A DNA stretch of 64,000 bases. Origin: Amycolatopsis sp. 195334CR (lineage in GTDB: Bacteria > Actinomycetota > Actinomycetes > Mycobacteriales > Pseudonocardiaceae). Location of the stretch: positions 620,001 through 684,000 of the forward strand of contig NZ_JAFJMJ010000001.1 in assembly GCF_017309385.1 (NCBI RefSeq), read 5' to 3'. Below the pieces are notes generated by a model that saw nothing but the letters and a program-made list of their open reading frames with translations, did not search any database and was not told the DNA's origin. A program made the position numbers and the translations under genes. Shown here one piece after another: positions 57,253 to 64,000 of the stretch; position 1 is the first letter of the stretch; each line of letters begins with the position of its first letter.

Positions 57253-57950
57253 TCGTCGAGGTGCGCGGGCTGAGCCGGGAGTTCGGCCAGCGCACCGTCC
57301 TCAATGGACTGGAACTGGGGATCGAGCGGGGTGAGTTCGTCGCCCTGCTGGGCCGCAGCGGCTCCGGCAAGTCGACCCTGCTGCGCGTACTGGCCGGTTT
57401 GGACACCGCGATCGGCGGTTCGGCGACCGTGCGCGGCACGGTTTCGGTGGCGTTCCAGCAACCGCGGCTGCTGCCGTGGCGGCGGGTGTGGCGCAACGTC
57501 GTGCTCGGCCTGCCCGGTCACGGCACCGATCGCGAGCTCGCCCTGCGCGCGCTGCGCGAGGTCCGGCTGGAGGAGCACGCGGACGACTGGCCGCGCACGC
57601 TCTCGGGCGGTGAGGCGCAACGGCTTTCGCTCACCCGCGCGCTGGTCCGCGAGCCGGACCTGCTGCTGCTCGACGAACCGTTCGGCGCGCTCGACGCGCT
57701 GACCAGGCTGGCCATGCACCGGCTGGTCGAGGACCTCTGGCAGCGCCACCACCCGGCGGTGCTGCTGGTGACCCACGACGTGGACGAGGCACTGCTGCTG
57801 GCCGACCGCGTGCTGGTGCTCGACGACGGCCGCATCAGTGCCGAGCACGTGCTGACCCACCCCAGACCGCGGCAGCTCGCCGACCACCTCGAGACCCGCA
57901 CACGGGTGCTGGCCGATCTAGGAGTGACCGAACATGCGCAAGCCCACTAG
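57237..57950 (+). CDS. ssuB: Sulfonate ABC transporter ATPase
   Basis: 237 residues. Walker A GRSGSGKS, Q loop AFQQPRLLPWRRVWRNV, signature LSGGEAQR, Walker B LLLLDEPFGALDALTR and switch HDVDEA. This is the NitT/Tau family ATPase. It starts inside the permease gene (AAGGAAGGG upstream), and the periplasmic binding protein gene overlaps its end by 17 bp. Confidence 0.92.
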   Translation: MARDLIVEVRGLSREFGQRTVLNGLELGIERGEFVALLGRSGSGKSTLLRVLAGLDTAIGGSATVRGTVSVAFQQPRLLPWRRVWRNVVLGLPGHGTDRELALRALREVRLEEHADDWPRTLSGGEAQRLSLTRALVREPDLLLLDEPFGALDALTRLAMHRLVEDLWQRHHPAVLLVTHDVDEALLLADRVLVLDDGRISAEHVLTHPRPRQLADHLETRTRVLADLGVTEHAQAH

Positions 57951-58944
57951 GACTCTCGTCGCCTTCGCCGCGGTGGCGGCGCTGGCGGGCTGCGGCGGGC
58001 AGGCGGAGTCCACCACCGCGGCGGTACCGGCGCCGGTCAGCCCGGCCGAACTGGCGAACGTCACGCTCAAGGTCGGTGACCAGAAGGGTGGCGTGAAGTC
58101 CCTGCTCACCGCGGCCGGACTGCTGGGCGACCTGCCGTACAAGATCGAGTTCTCCACCTTCACCTCCGGGCCGCCGCTGCTGGAAGCGGCTTCGGCGGGC
58201 GCCATCGACATCGGCCGGGTCGGCAACACGCCGCCGATCTTCGCCGCCGCGGCCGACGCGAAGATCTCCGTGGTCGCCGCCGCGCAGGCCCCGGTCTTCG
58301 ACGACGCGCTGCTGGTGCCGCCGGACTCGCCGGTCCAGGACCTCGCCGGGCTGAAGGGCAAGACCATCGGCGTGGCCAAGGGCAGTTCCGCACACGGCCA
58401 GGTGCTCTACAACCTCCGTGCCGCCGGTTTGTCCACAAAGGACGTCAAGCTGTCGTACCTGCAGCCGGCCGACGCCTTCGCCGCGTTCAACCAGAAGGCC
58501 ATCGACGCCTGGGCCGTCTGGGATCCCTACACCTCGCAGGCGCAGCAGGAGTCGAACGCGCGCGTGCTGGCCGACGGGGTGGGCAAGACCAACGGGTACG
58601 TGTTCCAGGTGGCCGGCCGGGACGCGCTCGCCGACCCCGGCAAGAACTCCGCCCTGCGCGAGTACGTCGCCAGGGTGGCCAAGGCGCAGAAGTGGGCCGA
58701 CACGCACCGCCCCGAATGGGCGGCCGCGTGGGCCGCGGAAACCGGGCTCAAGCCGGAGGTCACCAACGCCGCCACCGCCCGGGGCGTGGAACTGCCGGTC
58801 GCGCTGGACGACCAGGTGCTCAAGTCCCAGCAGGACCTGGCGAACGCCTTCTCCGAGGAGAAGCTCATCCCCGGCGCGATCGACTTCGCCGCCTTCGCCG
58901 ACCAGCGCTACTCGGAAGACCTGCGATCAGCAAGGGAGAAGTGA
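57934..58944 (+). CDS. ssuA: Sulfonate-binding lipoprotein
   Basis: 336 residues. Lipobox ALAGC near residue 20 anchors it to the membrane. The NMT1-like domain has SGPPLLEAASAGAIDIGRVGNTPPIFAAA and DALLVPPDSPVQDLAGLKGKTIGVAKGSSAH, a common SsuA pattern. It catches sulfonates outside the cell for SsuBC. Gene spacing to the monooxygenase is 3 bp. Confidence 0.9.
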   Translation: MRKPTRTLVAFAAVAALAGCGGQAESTTAAVPAPVSPAELANVTLKVGDQKGGVKSLLTAAGLLGDLPYKIEFSTFTSGPPLLEAASAGAIDIGRVGNTPPIFAAAADAKISVVAAAQAPVFDDALLVPPDSPVQDLAGLKGKTIGVAKGSSAHGQVLYNLRAAGLSTKDVKLSYLQPADAFAAFNQKAIDAWAVWDPYTSQAQQESNARVLADGVGKTNGYVFQVAGRDALADPGKNSALREYVARVAKAQKWADTHRPEWAAAWAAETGLKPEVTNAATARGVELPVALDDQVLKSQQDLANAFSEEKLIPGAIDFAAFADQRYSEDLRSAREK

Positions 58945-58947
58945 CAG

Positions 58948-60096
58948 ATGAGCGTGCGCCTGCACTGGTTCCTGCCCACCACCGGTGACGGCCGGACCAT
59001 CGTGGAACGCTTCCACGCCAACCGATCCCTCGGCCCGAGCGCGCAGCGACAGCCGAGCATCGACTACCTCGCGCAGGTCGCGCGGGCCGCCGAGCACCTC
59101 GGCTTCGAAGGGGTGCTGACGCCGACCGGCACCTGGTGCGAGGACGCGTGGCTGAGCACGGCGGCGTTGATCCGGGAGACCCAGCGCCTGAAGTTCCTGG
59201 TCGCCTTCCGGCCCGGCGTCATCTCCCCCACGCTCGCCGCGCAGATGGCCTCGACCTACCAACGGCTCTCCGACGGGCGTCTGCTGCTCAACGTGGTCAC
59301 CGGCGGCGACGCGATCGAACAGCGCCGGTTCGGCGACTGGCACGACCACGACGCCCGGTACGCCAGGACCGACGAGTTCCTGTCCATCGTGCGCGGGGTG
59401 TGGAGCGGGAAGCCGTTCGACTTCGACGGCGAGCACCTGAAGGTGGAGGGCGCGACCCTGCTCGCCCCACCGGATCCGGTGCCGTCGGTGTACTTCGGCG
59501 GTTCCTCGCCTGCCGCGCTGCCCGTCGCCGCCAAGCACGCCGACGTCTACCTCACCTGGGGCGAACCACCGGACCAGGTCGCCGAGAAGATCGGCAAGGT
59601 GCGTGAACTCGCCGCGCGCCTCGGCCGGACCCCGCGCTTCGGCATCCGGCTGCACACGATTTCCCGCGACACCTCGGCCGAAGCCTGGGGTGAGGCGCGG
59701 AAGCTGCTCGACGCGCTCGACCCGCAGCAGGTGGCCAAGGCGCAGGAACAGCTCGCCGCCAGCGAATCGGTCGGGCAGCGGCGGATGGTGGCGCTGCACG
59801 GCGGAAAGCTCGACGCGGGCGTGCGCGGGTTGGAAATTCACCCCAACCTGTGGGCCGGGGTCGGCCTGGTCCGCGGTGGCGCGGGCACCGCTTTGGTGGG
59901 CAGCCACAGCGAAGTCGCCGACCTGATCGAGGAGTACCACGCGCTCGGCGTGGACGAGTTCGTGCTCTCCGGTTACCCGCACCTGGAGGAGGCGTACTGG
60001 TTCGGCGAGGGCGTGCGCCCCGAACTCCGGCGCCGCGGCCTGCTCGACGGGGAGCCCGAAACCGCCCTGCCCGACCGGTTCGTGGCCGCCTTGTGA
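58948..60096 (+). CDS. ssuD: FMNH2-dependent alkanesulfonate monooxygenase
   Basis: 382 residues, luciferase-like. HWFLPTTGDGRTI at the start, FEGVLTPTGTWCEDAW with the SsuD Cys54-type residue, LKFLVAFRPG, NVVTGGD, VYFGGSS, and a disordered lid region are all typical. SsuD oxidises alkanesulfonates to aldehydes and sulfite. It needs reduced FMN from a reductase (SsuE), which is not present in this window. AAGGGAGAAG precedes the ATG. Last gene of the operon. Confidence 0.92.
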   Translation: MSVRLHWFLPTTGDGRTIVERFHANRSLGPSAQRQPSIDYLAQVARAAEHLGFEGVLTPTGTWCEDAWLSTAALIRETQRLKFLVAFRPGVISPTLAAQMASTYQRLSDGRLLLNVVTGGDAIEQRRFGDWHDHDARYARTDEFLSIVRGVWSGKPFDFDGEHLKVEGATLLAPPDPVPSVYFGGSSPAALPVAAKHADVYLTWGEPPDQVAEKIGKVRELAARLGRTPRFGIRLHTISRDTSAEAWGEARKLLDALDPQQVAKAQEQLAASESVGQRRMVALHGGKLDAGVRGLEIHPNLWAGVGLVRGGAGTALVGSHSEVADLIEEYHALGVDEFVLSGYPHLEEAYWFGEGVRPELRRRGLLDGEPETALPDRFVAAL

Positions 60097-60170
60097 CCAT
60101 CGGGGCGGTGTCCGTTTTCACGCTGCGCTATTAGCCTGCACCAATCGCAGGAGACGAGCGGAGGTCAGTG

Positions 60171-61997
60171 ATGACGGACGGGGTCGAGTGCCCGCATCCG
60201 GCGGGCGGCACGGTGCGCACCCTCGGTGAGGCCTTCCAGCGGACGGCGCGCCTGCGCCCCGGTGCGGTGGCCCTCCGCGTACCCGGTGGGAAGCAGGACA
60301 TCACCTGGCGCGAGTACGAGAAGCGCGTGCGCGCGCTGGCCGCCGGACTCGCCGCGCACGGTGTCACCCGCGGTGCCACGGTCGGCATGATGCTGAGCAA
60401 CCGGCCGGAAGCGCACCTGGTCGACACCGCCGCCCTGCACCTCGGCGCGACGCCGTTCTCCATCTACAACACCAGTTCCCCCGAGCAGATCGCCTACCTG
60501 TTCGGCAACGCGGGCAACCGGGTGGTGATCACCGAACAGCAGTTCCTGGACCGGATCACCGCCGCCGGCGCGAAACTGGACCACCTGGTGGTGGTCGACG
60601 GGGAAGCCGAGGGCGCGATCACCCTGGCGCAGCTGGAATCCGCGGGCGCCGAGGACTTCGACCTCGAAGCCGCGTGGCAGGCCGTGGAGCCGGGTGACGT
60701 GGCCACGCTCATCTACACCTCGGGCACCACCGGGCCGCCGAAGGGCGTGAAGATCACGCACGCCAACGTGATGGCCGAGGCCCGCGCGCTGCTGCCGCAC
60801 CTCGAACCCGGCCTGGACGACCGGATCACCTCGTACCTGCCCAGCGCGCACGTGGCCGACCGGATGTCCGCGCACTACCTCAACCTGGTGCGCGGGGTGC
60901 AGATCACCTGCGTCGACGACCCGAGGGCGATCGCCGCCGCGCTGCCGGACGCGCTGCCGACCATCTGGGTCGCGGTCCCGCGCGTGTGGCAGAAGATCCG
61001 CGGTGGCATCGAGACCAAGCTCGCCGCGGAACCCAAGGCGGTCAAGCGGAACCTGGCGAACTGGGCGATCGGCGTCGGCCGCCGGGTCGCGGTCGCCAAG
61101 GCCTCGGGCCGCGAGCCCTCCCCCGCCGACAAGATCCAGCACGCGATCGCCGACAAGATCGTGCTCAGCAAGCTGCGGCACGCGCTCGGCCTGAACGAAC
61201 TGCGGTGGGCGGTCTCCGGCGCGGCCGCGATCCCGGCGGAGACGCTGGAGTACTTCCTCGGCCTCGGCCTGCCGGTGTACGAGGTGTGGGGCATGTCCGA
61301 GACCACCGCCGCGGCCACCACGAACGCCCCGGACGCGTTCAAGATCGGCTCGGTCGGCAAGGCGATGGAGGGCGTGGAGCTGAAGCTCGCCGAGGACGGC
61401 GAACTGCTCTGCCGCGGCGCGCTGATCACCCCCGGGTACCACGGGCAGCCGGACAAGACCGCCGAGGCGATCGACGCCGACGGCTGGCTGCACACCGGCG
61501 ACATCGCCACCATCGACGCGGACGGCTTCGTCACCATCGTCGACCGCAAGAAGGAACTGATCATCAACGAGGCGGGCAAGAACATGTCGCCGACCAACAT
61601 CGAGAACGCGCTCAAGGCGGCCTCGCCGCTGGTCGCGCAGGCGGTGGCGATCGGGGACGCGAAGGCCTACGTGACCGCGCTCGTGGTGCTCGACCCGGAG
61701 ATGGTGGCGGCCCGCGCGAGCGAGTTCGGGCTGTCCGACCCGTCGCTCGGGGTGGCCGCGCAGAACGAGGGCGTGCGCGCGGCGGTCGCCGAGGCGGTCC
61801 GCGCGGGCAACGAGAAGCTGAACCGGGCCGAGCAGGTCAAGCGGTTCCGGATCGTGCCGTCGGCCTGGGACCCGGGCGGCGACGAGCTGACCCCGAAGAT
61901 GTCCTTGCGCCGCAAGCCGATCGCGGACAAGTACCGGACCGAGATCGACGGGCTGTACGAGGCCTCGCCCGGACCGCAGGTGGTCGATCTGGGGTGA
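60171..61997 (+). CDS. Long-chain acyl-CoA synthetase (FadD15-like)
   Basis: 608 residues, the long FACL form. P-loop YTSGTTGPPKG (182-192), VWGMSETTAA, LHTGDIATID, and NEAGKNMSPTNIENALK, which replaces the C-terminal hinge. It activates long-chain fatty acids with ATP and CoA. GGAGG lies 6 nt before ATG 60171; GTG 60168 is possible. It is followed by a double TetR regulator and a second acyl-CoA synthetase, so this locus looks like fatty-acid uptake and use. Confidence 0.92.
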   Translation: MTDGVECPHPAGGTVRTLGEAFQRTARLRPGAVALRVPGGKQDITWREYEKRVRALAAGLAAHGVTRGATVGMMLSNRPEAHLVDTAALHLGATPFSIYNTSSPEQIAYLFGNAGNRVVITEQQFLDRITAAGAKLDHLVVVDGEAEGAITLAQLESAGAEDFDLEAAWQAVEPGDVATLIYTSGTTGPPKGVKITHANVMAEARALLPHLEPGLDDRITSYLPSAHVADRMSAHYLNLVRGVQITCVDDPRAIAAALPDALPTIWVAVPRVWQKIRGGIETKLAAEPKAVKRNLANWAIGVGRRVAVAKASGREPSPADKIQHAIADKIVLSKLRHALGLNELRWAVSGAAAIPAETLEYFLGLGLPVYEVWGMSETTAAATTNAPDAFKIGSVGKAMEGVELKLAEDGELLCRGALITPGYHGQPDKTAEAIDADGWLHTGDIATIDADGFVTIVDRKKELIINEAGKNMSPTNIENALKAASPLVAQAVAIGDAKAYVTALVVLDPEMVAARASEFGLSDPSLGVAAQNEGVRAAVAEAVRAGNEKLNRAEQVKRFRIVPSAWDPGGDELTPKMSLRRKPIADKYRTEIDGLYEASPGPQVVDLG

Positions 61998-62015
61998 CTC
62001 GGGCGGCCGGGCGCG

Positions 62016-62021
62016 TAGGCT
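62016..62021 (+). promoter_or_regulatory. Putative -10 box (TAGGCT), leaderless double-TetR mRNA
   Basis: TAGGCT ends 7 nt before the ATG at 62029, and GTGACT (61993-61998) lies 17 bp upstream as a -35 element. Confidence 0.45.
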
Positions 62022-62028
62022 GCCCCCG

Positions 62029-63210
62029 ATGGCAGCTCCGACCTCCTCCCCGGCCGAACGCGCCCGGCGGCCGAAGAACCGGAAGGCGCAGATCGCGCTG
62101 GCCGCCGCCGAACTGTTCTGCCGTCGCGGGTACCACAGCGTCGGGGTGGACGAGATCGCCGACGCGGTCGGCATCACCGGTCCCGCGATCTACCGGCACT
62201 TCCGCACCAAGCAGGCGATACTGGCGCACGCGGTGGCCGAGCTGTCCGACGGGCTGGCCACCGCGGCGGCCCCGGCCGAGGACGCGGGCACGCCGGCCGA
62301 CCGGCTCGACTCCGCGCTGCGGAACCTGGCCGCGTTCGCGGTCGAACGCCGCTCGGTCACCAGGCTGTACCAGTGGGAGGACCGGCACCTCCCCGACGAC
62401 GAGCGGCGGGCGGCGAACGCGCGCACCCGGGTGGCCGTGCGCTCGATCCGCGCGCTGCTGCTCGACGTGCGCCCGGAACTGGACCGGGATTCGGCGACGC
62501 TGCTGACCCTGGCCACCTTCAGCGTGCTCGGCAGCCTGAGCACGCATCGCCTCAGCCTGCCGAAGGGACGGACGGAGGCGCTCGTCCGCGAGCTGGCCGC
62601 GACCGTGCTGGCGCTGCCCGAACCACCCGCCCCGCAGCCACCGGCCGACCGCCCGCGCGAGGAGATGCTGCGACTGGTCTCGCGGCGCGAGCGGCTGCTG
62701 GCCGAGGCCGTGCACCTGTTCCACCTGCGGGGGTTCCAGGCGGTCAGCATGGAGGAGATCGGCACCAGGGCCGGGATCAACGCCTCCAGCCTGTACCGCC
62801 ACTTCGACGGCAAGGGCGACCTGCTCGCGGCGATCTACCACCGCGCCACCGAACGGCTCTCCGACGCGGCCACCACCGCGCTGACCGGCGCGCGCGACCC
62901 CGGTGAGGCGCTGGAACGGCTGATCCCGACCTACGTGCGCATCGCCTTCGACCAGGCCGGGCTGGTCTCCGTCTACCTCTCCGAGAACGACAACCTCCCA
63001 CCCGGCGACCGGGAAACGCTGCGGGCGGCGCAGCGGCGGCACGTCGACGAGTGGGTGCGGCTGGTCGGCTCGTCCCGTGGCGACGAACCGGCCCCGGAGA
63101 CCCGGCTGCGGGTCTACGCGGCGCTCAACGTGGTCACCGACCTCGCCCGCGCCCGGCTGACCAGTCCCGCCTTCGGTGAGGAACTGGTCGCCGCACTGCT
63201 GACAAGTTAA
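62029..63210 (+). CDS. TetR regulator with two TetR DNA-binding domains
   Basis: 393 residues, twice the normal size. Residues about 20-60 (LAAAELFCRRGYHSVGVDEIADAVGITGPAIYRHF) and about 220-265 (LLAEAVHLFHLRGFQAVSMEEIGTRAGINASSLYRHF) are both complete TetR_N helix-turn-helix domains. Each is followed by its own helical part; a Pro-rich linker (PEPPAPQPPADRP, 198-209) joins them. A single chain could bind a palindrome as a pseudo-dimer. It lies between two acyl-CoA synthetases, so regulation by acyl-CoA is likely. A TANNNT box and a -35 element precede it. Confidence 0.92.
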   Translation: MAAPTSSPAERARRPKNRKAQIALAAAELFCRRGYHSVGVDEIADAVGITGPAIYRHFRTKQAILAHAVAELSDGLATAAAPAEDAGTPADRLDSALRNLAAFAVERRSVTRLYQWEDRHLPDDERRAANARTRVAVRSIRALLLDVRPELDRDSATLLTLATFSVLGSLSTHRLSLPKGRTEALVRELAATVLALPEPPAPQPPADRPREEMLRLVSRRERLLAEAVHLFHLRGFQAVSMEEIGTRAGINASSLYRHFDGKGDLLAAIYHRATERLSDAATTALTGARDPGEALERLIPTYVRIAFDQAGLVSVYLSENDNLPPGDRETLRAAQRRHVDEWVRLVGSSRGDEPAPETRLRVYAALNVVTDLARARLTSPAFGEELVAALLTS

Positions 63211-63251
63211 CCGTCATTCGCCGCGTGACCGGCGTCCCAGCCAGCGGACCG

Positions 63252-63278
63252 ACCAAACGGTATGTCTGGCCGGTTGGT
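63252..63278. promoter_or_regulatory. Inverted repeat upstream of second acyl-CoA synthetase
   Basis: ACCAAACGG (63252-63260) and CCGGTTGGT (63270-63278) are inverted with one mismatch and a 9-bp spacer. It lies about 100 bp upstream of the TTG start at 63375 and just after the double TetR gene, its likely binder. Confidence 0.45.
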
Positions 63279-63324
63279 GGAATCCTGACCAGCTACAACG
63301 TCTGGCGCAGCCGGTCTTCCACAT

Positions 63325-63334
63325 TTGTTAACAA
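63325..63334. promoter_or_regulatory. Palindrome TTGTTAACAA
   Basis: A perfect 10-bp palindrome in an AT-rich patch 41 bp upstream of the second acyl-CoA synthetase start. AT-rich palindromes are rare in this DNA, so it may be a second operator or a promoter part. Confidence 0.35.
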
Positions 63335-63374
63335 GCATTTACAGTGGCCCGAAACCCGACCAGGGAGGCCAACG

Positions 63375-64000
63375 TTGACCACGTCCTCGTCCGTTGTGCA
63401 CGAAGCCGAAGGCCAGACCATTCCGAAGCTGCTCGCCCGCAACGCCACCGAGCACGGCGACCGCCCGGCGCTGACTTCGCTCGACGACGCGGACCTGCCG
63501 ACCCTCACCTGGGCCGCGCTGCGCGACGAGATCGCCGCGGTGGCCCGCGGCCTCGGTGAGCTCGGGCTCGGCACCGGCGACCGGATGCTGATCATGGCGG
63601 CGAACCGGCCGGAGCACCTGGTCGCCGACCTCGCCGCCACGCACCTGGCCGCGATCCCCTGCACCGCCTACTCGACGCTGAGCCCGGAGCAGATCGAGTT
63701 CGTCGCCACGCACAGCGCGGCCGGCGTGGTGGTGCTCGGCGGCGCGACCGAGATCGAGCGCTGGAGCACGGTTTTCGACGACCTGCCCGCGCTGCGGCAC
63801 GTGGTGGTGATGGACGCCGACGCGGTGCCCTCGGACGACAAGCGGTTCGTCAGCCTCGCCGAGGTGCGCACGCGGGGTGCAGAGCTGCACGCCGCCGACC
63901 CGTCCGTGTTCGAGCAGACGTGGCAGCGGATCTCGCCGGACGACCCGCTCTCGATGATCTACACCTCGGGCACCACCGGTGAGCCGAAGGGCGTGGTGCT
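63375..64000 (+). CDS. Long-chain acyl-CoA synthetase (partial, runs off the window)
   Basis: 208 residues are visible to the window edge. The start is TTG 63375 with GGGAGG 6 nt upstream. LARNATEHGDRPALTSL, AANRPEHLVADLAATHLAAI, CTAYSTLSPEQIEFVATHS and IYTSGTTGEPKGVV identify the N-terminal domain of a FACL. The C-terminal domain is outside the window. It is paralogous to the synthetase at 60.2 kb. Confidence 0.9.
   Translation, partial: MTTSSSVVHEAEGQTIPKLLARNATEHGDRPALTSLDDADLPTLTWAALRDEIAAVARGLGELGLGTGDRMLIMAANRPEHLVADLAATHLAAIPCTAYSTLSPEQIEFVATHSAAGVVVLGGATEIERWSTVFDDLPALRHVVVMDADAVPSDDKRFVSLAEVRTRGAELHAADPSVFEQTWQRISPDDPLSMIYTSGTTGEPKGVV

Overview
The window is high-GC actinobacterial DNA. 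Third codon positions are almost always G or C, and GTG/TTG starts and 4-base stop/start overlaps are common. Two conservon-type signalling operons, a SsgA-like sporulation protein, an ShbA-like sigma factor, two SARP-type regulators and many TetR/MarR/PadR regulators point to a filamentous actinomycete, most likely Pseudonocardiaceae (Amycolatopsis-like). The genus is inferred from gene style, not from a marker gene. No phage, plasmid, CRISPR, tRNA or rRNA was seen.

Region 1 (1-7.4 kb). A partial agmatine-deiminase-like lipoprotein gene faces a creatininase-family gene across a perfect 10-bp-arm palindrome. A tight minus-strand operon (7342 to 1556) then carries a zinc-free MDR dehydrogenase, a T-fold (PTPS/QueD-like) protein that lacks several canonical catalytic residues, a GT4 glycosyltransferase, a methyltransferase, a GTP cyclohydrolase II with His where the mechanistically important Tyr should be, an inositol-phosphatase-family enzyme and a UPF0104 membrane protein. 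With the creatininase (the fold of archaeal FAPy deformylase) this reads as an uncharacterised GTP-derived aminopyrimidine or pteridine pathway with glycosylation, methylation and possible export. It is the best candidate here for an undescribed system.

Region 2 (7.4-25 kb) is mixed: CDP-alcohol phosphotransferase, threonine-dehydratase-like enzyme, a GT2-GtrA plus GT39 glycosylation pair, a PIG-L deacetylase, a DHFR-like reductase, a SsgA-like protein, a SARP/NB-ARC/TPR regulator with a PaaK-like ligase and DUF4184, an APC permease, TetR/MarR regulators, a DUF574 methyltransferase and a secreted esterase. A 166-bp MITE-like palindrome sits at 21.4-21.6 kb.

Region 3 (25-40.8 kb): ShbA-like sigma factor, a BTAD regulator without ATPase, an MFS transporter, a PadR/membrane/ABC operon of four overlapping genes, a MarR/FAD-oxidoreductase divergent pair with clear operators, a secreted cyclophilin, a BASS transporter overlapping an acyl-CoA ligase, a cation antiporter, a Tat-type serine hydrolase and a DUF427/PP2C pair. 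Very long perfect hairpins lie at gene ends at 33.5, 40.5 and 50.2 kb.

Region 4 (40.8-55.8 kb): conservon 1 (kinase, roadblock, DUF742, GTPase) continues into a StyA-like flavin monooxygenase. Next come a dehydrogenase, a frame-disrupted secreted-protein gene, a DivIVA-like protein, a Cu/Zn-SOD lipoprotein, an MFS transporter, two ECF sigma factors (one with a zinc-finger anti-sigma, one with an O6-alkylguanine methyltransferase), and conservon 2 with a NIT-type membrane kinase.

Region 5 (55.8-64 kb): a 776-bp regulatory gap, an alkanesulfonate uptake and desulfonation operon (ssuC-B-A-D type), a long-chain acyl-CoA synthetase, a TetR protein with two DNA-binding domains, and the start of a second acyl-CoA synthetase that leaves the window. 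At least ten genes across the window have a TANNNT box 6-7 nt before the start codon, as expected for leaderless mRNAs.
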